From positions 1 to 14,510 of the forward strand of contig JAJQHP010000025.1 in the NCBI GenBank assembly GCA_021199695.1: a stretch of DNA of 14,510 bases. The letters are read 5' to 3'. This document shows, one piece after another, positions 6,788 to 12,825 of this stretch; position 1 is the stretch's first letter, and the number at the start of each line of letters is the position of its first letter. Under the pieces are notes generated by a model. The model searched no databases. It was not told where the DNA came from and saw only the letters and a program-made list of their open reading frames with translations. The DNA comes from Clostridiales bacterium (GTDB lineage: Bacteria; Bacillota; Clostridia; Oscillospirales; Oscillospiraceae). The position numbers and the translations under genes are program-made.

Positions 6788-7765
6788 CTACAGCGTGTCA
6801 TCCACCAGCTCGTGGAAAAAATTGTAGTAGTCCTTTCTGCCCTCCTTGATGAACTTGATGGCAAAGGAGGGGTGGGCGTTGAGCTGCCCGGTGAGAAGAT
6901 AAGGAATGTCATAGCCCCAGGTCAGCCCCTGCTCCCGGAGAGGCAGGATATAGTTCTCCACGAATTTCAGGATGGGGATGGTCTTATACTTGGGGTTGCG
7001 AAGGAAGCTCAGCAGGCCCTCCAGGTGGCAGTTCCCCGCTCCCCGGCCCAGACCGTTGACAGTGGCGTCCAGATAGGTGGCGCCAACCCCCTTGTTCATG
7101 GCTTCGATGGTGTTGGCGAAAGCCAGCTGCTGGTTGTTGTGGGCGTGGATGCCCACTTTTTTGCCGTACTTGTCAGCGACCTCCATATACTGGTCGGTGA
7201 GCCGCCGGATCTGCTCCGGGTAGAAGGAGCCAAAGCTGTCCACCAGGTAGATGACGTCTACGCTGGACTGGCCCAGCAGCTCCAGACTGTTTTTCAGGTC
7301 CTCTCCGTTGACCTTGGAGACGGCCATAATGTTTACCGTGGCCTCATAGCCCTTGTTCTTGGCGTCCTCCACCATGTCGATGGCGGTGGGGATGGCGTTG
7401 ACATAGGTGGCCACACGGATGGTGTCGATGACGCTGTCTGCCTTGGGAATGATGTCGTTTTTGTAGTCACACCGGCCCACGTCCGCCATGACGGAAATTT
7501 TCAGGTCTGTATCGTTGTCCCCCACGATGGCCCGGATATCCGCCTCGTCGCAGAACTTCCACTTGCCGTATCGGTCAGGGCTGAAAATCTTCTTATCGCA
7601 CTTATAGCCAAATTCCATATAGTCCACTCCGGCCTTCAGATTGGCCTGATAGAGGGCTTTGGCGAAATCATCGGAAAATTGAGAATCGTTGACCAGTCCG
7701 CCGTCCCGCAGGGTGCAGTCCAGCACTCTCAGGTTCGGCACATAGGAGATCAAATTGGGGTTCAT
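6788..7765 (-). CDS. DRE-TIM aldolase (HMGL-like/DmpG-like domain protein)
   Basis: A 325-residue protein of the pyruvate carboxyltransferase (HMGL-like) superfamily, which forms or breaks C-C bonds next to a 2-oxo group using a divalent metal. The motif DCTLRDGG (16-23) supplies the catalytic Arg and metal-binding Asp. HAHNN (207-211) gives the two metal-binding histidines, and NGLGRGAGN (237-245) closes the site. These fit 4-hydroxy-2-oxovalerate aldolase relatives best, but the usual partner acetaldehyde dehydrogenase is not nearby, so the substrate is unknown. Start choice: ATG at 7765-7763, because GAGGTG (revcomp of 7772-7777) lies 6 nt upstream. The alternative GTG at 7774 would sit inside that ribosome site. 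It is a single-gene unit, convergent with the U32 gene and divergent from the hydrogenase operon. Confidence 0.85.
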   Translation of the reverse strand: MNPNLISYVPNLRVLDCTLRDGGLVNDSQFSDDFAKALYQANLKAGVDYMEFGYKCDKKIFSPDRYGKWKFCDEADIRAIVGDNDTDLKISVMADVGRCDYKNDIIPKADSVIDTIRVATYVNAIPTAIDMVEDAKNKGYEATVNIMAVSKVNGEDLKNSLELLGQSSVDVIYLVDSFGSFYPEQIRRLTDQYMEVADKYGKKVGIHAHNNQQLAFANTIEAMNKGVGATYLDATVNGLGRGAGNCHLEGLLSFLRNPKYKTIPILKFVENYILPLREQGLTWGYDIPYLLTGQLNAHPSFAIKFIKEGRKDYYNFFHELVDDTL

Positions 7766-7792
7766 AGCAGGCACCTCGTTCCAGTTCGTTAG

Positions 7793-7810
7793 GGTCTGCC
7801 GGGGCAGACC
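7793..7810. promoter_or_regulatory. Perfect palindrome at the aldolase transcription start
   Basis: GGTCTGCC-GG-GGCAGACC on the plus strand is a perfect 8-bp inverted repeat with a 2-nt centre. It spans about +1 to +18 of the predicted aldolase mRNA. It could be a repressor operator or a hairpin at the extreme 5' end that protects the mRNA. Confidence 0.45.
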
Positions 7811-7816
7811 TTTAAT

Positions 7817-7845
7817 AGAATACCGCCCTTGCCTTTCTCTGTCAA
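7817..7845 (-). promoter_or_regulatory. Promoter of the aldolase gene
   Basis: On the minus strand TTGACA (revcomp of 7840-7845), a 17-nt spacer, then TATTCT (revcomp of 7817-7822). The predicted start is near 7810, giving a leader of about 45 nt. The -35 is a perfect consensus. Confidence 0.68.
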
Positions 7846-7876
7846 GAAAAAGAGCGGAAAAAATCGGAAATGCACT

Positions 7877-7888
7877 CAGAGCGCTCTG
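7877..7888. promoter_or_regulatory. Perfect 12-bp palindrome in the divergent region
   Basis: CAGAGCGCTCTG has full dyad symmetry. It lies 31 bp upstream of the aldolase -35 and about 85 bp upstream of the hydrogenase -35, a place suited to an activator or shared regulator. No known consensus comes to mind. Confidence 0.3.
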
Positions 7889-7973
7889 TTCTGCCCGTCC
7901 GCCTCATGCCGTGCCAGACCTTCCCTTCCAGCAGTTTCATATGAGTTTTTTTCATTTGTTCCGTCTTCTGCTA

Positions 7974-8002
7974 TTGACCTTTTTCCCGTGAATCTATATA
8001 AT
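7974..8002 (+). promoter_or_regulatory. Promoter of the hydrogenase operon
   Basis: TTGACC (7974-7979), a 17-nt spacer, then a perfect TATAAT (7997-8002). Transcription should begin near 8009, leaving a leader of about 89 nt before the large-subunit ATG. All downstream genes are tightly spaced with no further promoter seen, so this probably drives the whole hydrogenase-Mrp operon. Confidence 0.75.
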
Positions 8003-8043
8003 TACAACGTATGAAAAAAATAAATTCCTGTCAAAATCGCAAA

Positions 8044-8057
8044 TGAAAACGTTTTGG
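8044..8057 (+). promoter_or_regulatory. cre-like (CcpA/LacI-family) site in the hydrogenase leader
   Basis: TGAAAACGTTTTGG contains the 10-bp palindrome AAAACGTTTT. It matches 12 of 14 positions of the cre consensus TGWAARCGYTWWCW, failing only at the last two. It lies about +36 to +49 from the predicted start, a position where CcpA can act as a roadblock. A different LacI-family regulator is equally possible. Confidence 0.4.
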
Positions 8058-8097
8058 CGTCGGTCGCCCAGGCTGACGCTGCACGGAGGAGGTCAAT

Positions 8098-9180
8098 ATG
8101 AGCTACACCATCCCCATCGGCCCCTACCATCCCGCGCTGGAGGAGCCGATCCACGCCCGTCTCACGGTGGACGGAGAGGAGATCACCGACGCCAGTGTGT
8201 TTGTGGGTTACAATCACCGGGGCATCGAGAAGCTGGCCCAGGAGCGGAACTTTATCCAGACCCTGGTGCTGGTGGAACGGGTCTGCGGCATCTGCTCCCA
8301 CTCCCACTCCCTGACCTACGCCATGTGCATTGAGCACATCGCAGGGATGGAGGTCCCCAAGCGGGGACAGTATATCCGGGTCATCATCGAGGAGCTGGAG
8401 CGCATCCACTCCCACCTGCTGTGGCTGGGCATTGCCTGCCATATCGTGGGCCATGACAGTATGTTCATGCAGATCTGGAATGACCGGGAGCGCACCATGG
8501 ACACCCTGGAGGCCCTCACCGGCAACCGGGTCAACTACGCTATGAACACCATCGGCGGGGCCCGGCGGGACCTGGACAACGACAAGCGAAAGCTCCTGCT
8601 GGAGGCCATGGACGACCTGGAGAAAAAGATGGGGCCCATCACCCACTTCCTCACCACGGACAAGACCCTGGCCATGCGCACCAAGGGGGTGGGCGTGCTC
8701 ACCACCGAGGACGCCATCCGGCTGGGGGCCGCCGGGCCTCACGCCCGGGCCTCCGGGGTGGACGCCGATATCCGCCGGGACGCCCCCTATTCCTCCTATG
8801 AAGACTTTGAGTTTGCCGTCCCCGTCCAGCAGTCCTGCGACGTCTACGCCCGGGTGGTCATCCGGGTGCTGGAAATCTACGAGAGCATCAAGATCATTCG
8901 TCAGGCGGCGGACAACCTGCCGGAGGGGCCCATCAATCTGGGCAACAAGATCCCCAAGGTGCCCGCCGGAGAGTTTACCGCCCGGCATGAGGCCCCCCGT
9001 GGTCCTCTGGTCTACAAGGTGGTCACAGACGGCGGCCTCACCAACTACCGGTTGAGCCTCCACGTCCCCACCTTCCGCAACGCCCCCACCGTTCCCACCA
9101 TGCTCCGGGGAAACACCGTGGCCGATGCCGGGCTGATCGTGGCCTCCATCGACCCCTGCTTCTCCTGCCTGGACCGGTAA
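8098..9180 (+). CDS. Group 4 NiFe hydrogenase, catalytic large subunit (MbhL/EchE-like)
   Basis: Carries the NiFe centre of a membrane-bound, energy-converting hydrogenase; protons are reduced to H2 with electrons from ferredoxin. All four NiFe cysteines are present: L1 motif RVCGICSHSH (C63, C66) and L2 motif DPCFSCLDR (C354, C357). This separates it from NuoD and from Mbx, which lack the intact sites. At 360 residues it is EchE-sized and, from memory, shorter than archaeal MbhL (about 420). It ends exactly at the L2 Arg, with no C-terminal peptide to be cleaved. Start: ATG with GGAGGAGGT (8085-8093) upstream. It is first in the operon; the stop is 1 nt before hypA. No small subunit or NuoC-like gene is adjacent, which is unusual. 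The Mrp-like genes downstream favour the Mrp-linked (Mbh, group 4d) class; placement against Ech needs a tree. Confidence 0.92.
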   Translation: MSYTIPIGPYHPALEEPIHARLTVDGEEITDASVFVGYNHRGIEKLAQERNFIQTLVLVERVCGICSHSHSLTYAMCIEHIAGMEVPKRGQYIRVIIEELERIHSHLLWLGIACHIVGHDSMFMQIWNDRERTMDTLEALTGNRVNYAMNTIGGARRDLDNDKRKLLLEAMDDLEKKMGPITHFLTTDKTLAMRTKGVGVLTTEDAIRLGAAGPHARASGVDADIRRDAPYSSYEDFEFAVPVQQSCDVYARVVIRVLEIYESIKIIRQAADNLPEGPINLGNKIPKVPAGEFTARHEAPRGPLVYKVVTDGGLTNYRLSLHVPTFRNAPTVPTMLRGNTVADAGLIVASIDPCFSCLDR

Positions 9181-9181
9181 G

Positions 9182-9523
9182 ATGCACGAGCTGGCCATCA
9201 CCCAGAGTATTCTGGACATCGCCCAGACCGCCGCTCGGGAGCACCATGTCACCCGCGTCCGGGAGGTGCGCATCAAGCTGGGAGAGTACTGCGGCGTGGT
9301 CCCCCAGTGCGTTCAGTATTACTTCGATGTCATCAGCAAGGGGACCGTCGCTGAGGGCGCGGTATTGACGATGGAACGTCTCCCCATCCTCATGCGCTGT
9401 GAGGACTGCCGGTGGGAGGGGCAGGTGGACAAGCTGCACATCGTCTGTCCCAACTGCGGGAGTACCCGTTTGAAGCTGCTTCAGGGCAGAGAATTTTATG
9501 TAGAGAGTTTGGAGGTAGATTAA
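9182..9523 (+). CDS. hypA: Hydrogenase nickel incorporation protein HypA
   Basis: Delivers nickel to the large subunit together with HypB. It has 113 residues, a standard HypA size. The N-terminal MHE (His2 binds Ni) is intact. The structural zinc site is C73-x2-C76 and C89-x2-C92 (CEDC, CPNC). It follows the large-subunit stop by a single base and has no strong ribosome site of its own, so its translation is probably coupled to the catalytic subunit it serves. Confidence 0.96.
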   Translation: MHELAITQSILDIAQTAAREHHVTRVREVRIKLGEYCGVVPQCVQYYFDVISKGTVAEGAVLTMERLPILMRCEDCRWEGQVDKLHIVCPNCGSTRLKLLQGREFYVESLEVD

Positions 9524-9529
9524 ACTTTT

Positions 9530-10204
9530 ATGGAAATCAAGGTCATGCATCAGGTCATGGAGTGGAATGAGGATGTCAGCGACGCCGTCAAGGCGGAGCT
9601 GTCCCGCCATCGGGTGTGCCTGATCAACGTGCTGGGCTCGCCGGGAACCGGAAAGACCAGCACCATCGTCTCCCTGGTCGAACGTCTCCGGGAAAAGTAC
9701 CGGATCGGCGTCATCGAGGGAGACATCACCGGACAGATCGACGCTGAGAAAATCGACGCCCTGGGCCTGCCGGTGGTCCAGCTGGACACCGACGGGGCCT
9801 GCCATATCGAGGCCATGAGTATCCAGCACATCCTGCCCCACTTCGACCTGGACAGTCTGGACGTGCTGTTTGTGGAAAACATCGGCAACCTGGTCTGCCC
9901 TGCCGAGTTCAACATCGGCGAGAGCTTCCGTCTGGCCATCCTCAGCGTCCCTGAGGGGGACGACAAGGTGGAGAAGTACCCGCTCATGTTCTCCACCTCC
10001 CAGGCCCTGGCCATCAACAAGTACGATTTGAAGGACTACTTCGGCTTCGACGATGACCGGGTAGAGCGGAGCGCCCGGGGGATCAACCCGGAGATCGTCC
10101 TGTTCCGCACCTCCAGCCGGGACGGGCTGGGCCTGGACGAGCTGGCAGAATGGATTTCCAACCGCATCGACGCCGTCCTGTCGTCGGAAGATAAGGAGGG
10201 ATAA
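9530..10204 (+). CDS. hypB: Hydrogenase nickel incorporation GTPase HypB
   Basis: A SIMIBI-class GTPase that drives nickel transfer from HypA to the hydrogenase precursor. It has 224 residues. The P-loop GSPGTGKT is at 36-43, EGDITGQID at 63-71 (switch region), the metal-binding Cys-His at C91-H92 (GACHIEA) with C123 nearby (LVCP), and the guanine-specificity motif NKYD at 163-166. The N-terminus lacks the His-rich nickel-storage stretch found in some HypB proteins. The ATG at 9530 has GGAGGT (9511-9516) 13 nt upstream, inside the end of hypA. hypC, D, E and F, needed for the Fe(CN)2CO group, are not in the window. Confidence 0.96.
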   Translation: MEIKVMHQVMEWNEDVSDAVKAELSRHRVCLINVLGSPGTGKTSTIVSLVERLREKYRIGVIEGDITGQIDAEKIDALGLPVVQLDTDGACHIEAMSIQHILPHFDLDSLDVLFVENIGNLVCPAEFNIGESFRLAILSVPEGDDKVEKYPLMFSTSQALAINKYDLKDYFGFDDDRVERSARGINPEIVLFRTSSRDGLGLDELAEWISNRIDAVLSSEDKEG

Positions 10205-10206
10205 CT

Positions 10207-10743
10207 GTGGAAAAAACGTCGAAATTTGCCGTCTGGCTGTCCACCTTCCTCTTCTGTATGCTGTTCTGGCTGCTGCTGACCTGGTCGGTGGAGCCGGTGG
10301 AGCTGATTCTGGGGGCGGTCGTCAGCGCTGTGGTCGCCGCCTTTTCCGGACGATTCCTCATCCACAACCGGGCGTTTTACCTGTATAACCCGGTGCGGCT
10401 GGTGATGATATTCGTCTATAACATCTTCATCTTCTTCTGGGAGATCATCAAGGCCAACGTGAATATGGCCCGCATCGTGCTCAGTCCCAACCTGGGGAAC
10501 TATCAGGCTGGTATCATCCGTATCCCCGCCTCTCCGGACATCAAGAGTGATTACGGACAGGCCATGGTGAGCAACAGCATCACCCTCACCCCTGGCACCA
10601 TCACTATGGACGTGGCCGAGGATGAGGAGGGCAACAACTATTACTACGTTCACTGGATCAATGTGACCGAGACCGACCGGGAAAAGGCCGGCGAGGTCAT
10701 CAAGGGCCGGATGGAACGTTGGATCGGGAGGATTTGGAAATGA
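10207..10743 (+). CDS. mbhA: MrpE-like antiporter subunit (MbhA)
   Basis: Membrane subunit of the ion-translocating module, homologous to MrpE/MnhE. It has 178 residues with two or three hydrophobic spans in the first 85 (for example about 8-27, 32-48 and 60-82). The soluble domain contains the conserved block SITLTPGTITMDV, the hallmark of the family. The GTG start at 10207 has AAGGAGGG (10193-10200) 6 nt upstream. Its stop overlaps the next start (ATGA). The order E-F-G before MrpA pieces is that of archaeal mbhA-B-C, unlike stand-alone Mrp operons, which run A to G. Confidence 0.9.
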   Translation: MEKTSKFAVWLSTFLFCMLFWLLLTWSVEPVELILGAVVSAVVAAFSGRFLIHNRAFYLYNPVRLVMIFVYNIFIFFWEIIKANVNMARIVLSPNLGNYQAGIIRIPASPDIKSDYGQAMVSNSITLTPGTITMDVAEDEEGNNYYYVHWINVTETDREKAGEVIKGRMERWIGRIWK

Positions 10744-10994
10744 TCGAATTTTTGATTGCAGCGATCGTCTGCGTGATACTGGATCTGTTCCTGCTCTACC
10801 GCATTTTCAAGGGTCCCACCGCCGCTGACCGGATGTGCGCCGCCGACAGCCTGGATCTGATGTCCGCTCTGGCCCTGGCGCTGTATTCCCTGTATTCCGG
10901 CCGGGCTATTTATCTGGACATCGCCCTGGTAGTCGCGCTACTGGGCTTTGTGGGTACGGTTTTCGTGGCCCGCTATCTGGAGGGGAGGATCTAA
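10740..10994 (+). CDS. mbhB: MrpF-like antiporter subunit (MbhB)
   Basis: An 84-residue, three-span membrane protein of the MrpF/MnhF family, with the motif YRIFKGPTAADRMCAADSL (about 21-39) typical of MrpF. The start chosen is ATG at 10740, which overlaps the MbhA stop (ATGA) and has GGGAGG about 8 nt upstream. A TTG at 10719 would add seven residues and is less likely. The stop TAATG overlaps the next gene. It packs in the MrpE-F-G part of the ion-translocating module. Confidence 0.9.
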   Translation: MIEFLIAAIVCVILDLFLLYRIFKGPTAADRMCAADSLDLMSALALALYSLYSGRAIYLDIALVVALLGFVGTVFVARYLEGRI

Positions 10995-11338
10995 TGGCTG
11001 TCAGAATTATTGTGGATATTCTCCTGGTCATCGGGCTGTTTTTCCTGATCGTAGGCACTCTGGGGTACATCCGTATGCCCGACGTGTTTGGCCGTCTCCA
11101 GGCCTCCACCTGCATCGCCACTCTGGGGACCATTGCGGTGGTCCTGGCGGGGATCGTCTATGCAGTCGTGGACGGCAGCGAGGTCATCGCCTACGTCAAG
11201 CTGGGACTGATCCTGGTGCTCATTATGGGCACCAACCCCGTCTCCAACCATGCCCTGTGCAAGGCCGCCTACAAAATGGGCATCAAGCCTGCCAAGGATC
11301 TGGTGATGGATGACTATAAGGAGGATGAGGTGGAATGA
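10994..11338 (+). CDS. mbhC: MrpG-like antiporter subunit (MbhC)
   Basis: A 114-residue MrpG/MnhG protein with three hydrophobic spans. The family motif LGYIRMPDVFGRLQASTC is near residue 24-41, and GTNPVSNHALCKAAY follows the third span. The ATG at 10994 shares its A with the MbhB stop (TAATG) and has GGGGAGG upstream. The C-terminus is charged (DDYKEDEVE), and the stop overlaps the MbhD start by 4 nt. Confidence 0.9.
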   Translation: MAVRIIVDILLVIGLFFLIVGTLGYIRMPDVFGRLQASTCIATLGTIAVVLAGIVYAVVDGSEVIAYVKLGLILVLIMGTNPVSNHALCKAAYKMGIKPAKDLVMDDYKEDEVE

Positions 11339-11598
11339 ACGGAGTGCTCGTATTTATCCTCAACACCCTCGCCATCGTAGGTGCTGTGGCTGCCGCCGCT
11401 GTGGCCGTCCACGCCGTCCGTCTGGTGGATTCGGTGATCGCTCTGGCCGCCACCGGCTCCTTCATTGCCCTGGAGTTTATCCTGCTCCAGGCTCCGGACG
11501 TGGCCATCGCAGAGGCCAGCGTGGGGGCAGTGCTGTCCACCATCCTGTTTATCATCGCTCTGCGCAAGGTCAACGCCCACAAGGAGGATCGAAAATGA
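11335..11598 (+). CDS. mbhD: MbhD-like subunit (C-terminal piece of MrpA, DUF4040)
   Basis: An 87-residue, three-span protein equal to one C-terminal segment of MrpA. Conserved features are DSVIALAATGSFIALEFILLQAPDVAIAEASVG (split here: LLQAPDVAIAEASVG at about 49-63), where the acidic D and E lie in a membrane path proposed to conduct ions in MrpA/MbhD. The rest of MrpA, the large antiporter-like domain, is not encoded here. It overlaps both neighbours by 4 nt (ATGA). Confidence 0.88.
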   Translation: MNGVLVFILNTLAIVGAVAAAAVAVHAVRLVDSVIALAATGSFIALEFILLQAPDVAIAEASVGAVLSTILFIIALRKVNAHKEDRK

Positions 11599-11993
11599 AG
11601 CTGAAAAAGATCCTGCTCGCCGCCAGCCTGGCCGTTCTCATGGTCTGCGGCGTCTACATGGCGGTGCTCATGGGCACCAGCGAGCCCACCTACGACGGGT
11701 CGAACACCGACCTGCTGGCCCTCTATGAGGACCCGGAATCTTACGACAACTCGGATGCCGACGGCGTGGCCGCTGTCATCGTCAACGAGAATCTGGACAA
11801 GACTACGGCGCTCAACGTCGTGTTCAGCGTCGTCTTTAACTTCCGTGGCTACGATACCATGGGCGAGAGCTTTATCCTCATCGCCTCCATTGCGGGTTGC
11901 CTGGTCATTCTCCGCAAGGCGGCAAAGAAAGCGGTCCCGGCAGATGCAGCTGAGACCGACAGTGAGACGGAAAAGGAGGGCGAGAGCGAATGA
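11595..11993 (+). CDS. mbhE: MbhE-like subunit (C-terminal piece of MrpA)
   Basis: A 132-residue protein with one N-terminal span (about 5-27), a polar stretch of about 60 residues, and a second span near 92-110. The block NVVFSVVFNFRGYDTMGE is the conserved MrpA C-terminal motif linking these spans. The tail (ADAAETDSETEKEGESE) is strongly acidic and longer than needed for the fold. The ATG at 11595 has AAGGAGG about 8 nt upstream and overlaps the MbhD stop. Together with MbhD it replaces the C-terminus of MrpA. Confidence 0.85.
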   Translation: MKLKKILLAASLAVLMVCGVYMAVLMGTSEPTYDGSNTDLLALYEDPESYDNSDADGVAAVIVNENLDKTTALNVVFSVVFNFRGYDTMGESFILIASIAGCLVILRKAAKKAVPADAAETDSETEKEGESE

Positions 11994-12478
11994 AAACGGA
12001 TTCCAACAAGCCAAAGATTCGCCGGAAGGATGTGATCGTCCGCTGCGCCGCGGATGTTTTCCTGCCCCTGGCCTGTATGTTTGGTTGCTATGTGGTATTC
12101 CACGGCAGCTCCAGCCCCGGCGGCGGATTTCAGGGCGGCGTGCTGATCGCCAGCGCCATTCTGCTGGTCTTTCTGGGCCACGGCGGCAGCCAGGTGAAGG
12201 ACTCCTTCAGCTCCCGGCTGCTCCACAGCAGCGAGACGATTGCAGAGATCATGTACGTAGTCATCGCCCTGCTGGGCGTCTTTACGGGGCTGAACTTCTG
12301 CTTCAACTTCGTCTTCGCCGGATATGAGATGGAGACCAGCATCCTGATGAACGACGCCGTGGGCTACCACGTCATGGCGGGCATCACCTGCCTGCTTATC
12401 CTCATGCTGGGTGCTCTGGACCCGGAGGAGGAGAGCGGCGATACGCCCTCTGACGGAAAGGAGGATGTCTCCCAATGA
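11990..12478 (+). CDS. mbhF: MrpB-like antiporter subunit (MbhF)
   Basis: A 162-residue MnhB-domain protein with about four hydrophobic spans. The signature HGSSSPGGGFQGG (38-50) is the MrpB hallmark; the usual HGH is HGS here. The C-terminal tail after the last span is acidic (DPEEESGDTPSDGKEDVSQ). The ATG at 11990 has AAAAGGAGGG (11971-11980) upstream and overlaps the MbhE stop. The stop overlaps the MbhG start. Confidence 0.9.
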   Translation: MKTDSNKPKIRRKDVIVRCAADVFLPLACMFGCYVVFHGSSSPGGGFQGGVLIASAILLVFLGHGGSQVKDSFSSRLLHSSETIAEIMYVVIALLGVFTGLNFCFNFVFAGYEMETSILMNDAVGYHVMAGITCLLILMLGALDPEEESGDTPSDGKEDVSQ

Positions 12479-12825
12479 TGATCGTAAACTATGTCGGGGC
12501 TTTCGCCCTGGTCGTCCTGGGCATTTACTGTATGGTGGTCAAGCACAATCTCATCAAGACTGTCATCGGCATCGGCCTGGTGGACTATGGAGCCAACCTG
12601 CTCATCGTCTCGGCGGGCTTCAATGACGGCGGCACCGCCCCCATCTTCAACCTGGAGGAGCTGACCCAGTCCAGCTTTTTCGTAGACCCGGTGCCCCAGG
12701 CCCTGACCCTGACCTCCATCGTCATCGGCGCCTGCACCACTGCCATGAGCCTGTGCCTGGTCATTATGCTCCATGAGCAGTACGGCACCTTGGACACCCG
12801 TAAGATCAGGAGGTTGAACGGCTGA
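12475..12825 (+). CDS. mbhG: MrpC/NuoK-like subunit (MbhG)
   Basis: A 116-residue, three-span protein of the MrpC/NuoK family. Recognisable blocks are LVVLGIYCMVVKHNLIKTVIG (residue 12 on) and DPVPQALTLTSIVIGA (about 66-81), where the conserved PQALTLTAIVI motif of MrpC is nearly intact. The ATG at 12475 has AAAGGAGG (12457-12464) upstream; a second ATG follows at 12478 and cannot be ruled out. The stop overlaps the MbhH start (TGATG). Confidence 0.92.
   Translation: MMIVNYVGAFALVVLGIYCMVVKHNLIKTVIGIGLVDYGANLLIVSAGFNDGGTAPIFNLEELTQSSFFVDPVPQALTLTSIVIGACTTAMSLCLVIMLHEQYGTLDTRKIRRLNG

Larger units (their letters stand above)
7766..8097. promoter_or_regulatory. Divergent control region between aldolase and hydrogenase operon
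   Basis: This 332-bp stretch contains no convincing gene. It is more A/T-rich than its neighbours. From left to right it holds the aldolase leader with a palindrome, the minus-strand aldolase promoter, a central 12-bp palindrome, the plus-strand hydrogenase promoter, and a leader of about 89 nt with a cre-like site and the hydrogenase ribosome site GGAGGAGGT (8085-8093). I looked for a Rex-like TGTTA-N6-TAACA here and saw none. Confidence 0.75.

Noticed and set aside
7766..7774. GTG at 7774 as the aldolase start
   Set aside because: It lies inside the GAGGTG ribosome site that serves the ATG at 7765, so it would have no site of its own.
6812..7792. A 326-codon plus-strand open frame opposite the aldolase
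   Set aside because: A composition-driven shadow; the minus-strand frame has catalytic motifs, a ribosome site and a consensus promoter.
7775..8097. A Rex operator at the hydrogenase promoter
   Set aside because: I looked for TGTTA-N6-TAACA or close variants on both strands here and found none. TTTGTT near 7955 has no matching arm.
8098..9180. The large subunit as NuoD of complex I or as sulfur-reducing Mbx/Mbs
   Set aside because: Both CxxC pairs of the NiFe site (CGIC and CFSC) are intact and hypA-hypB follow directly, which fits a true hydrogenase.
8002..9276. A 424-codon open frame on the minus strand opposite the hydrogenase large subunit
   Set aside because: It is antisense to a gene with all NiFe motifs, its product is a low-complexity Gly/His/Asp/Val-rich sequence, and it spans the promoter. 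It is a by-product of high GC at third codon positions.
10719..10739. TTG at 10719 as the start of the MrpF-like gene
   Set aside because: The ATG at 10740 has a well-placed GGGAGG and gives the usual family N-terminus and the ATGA overlap used throughout this operon.
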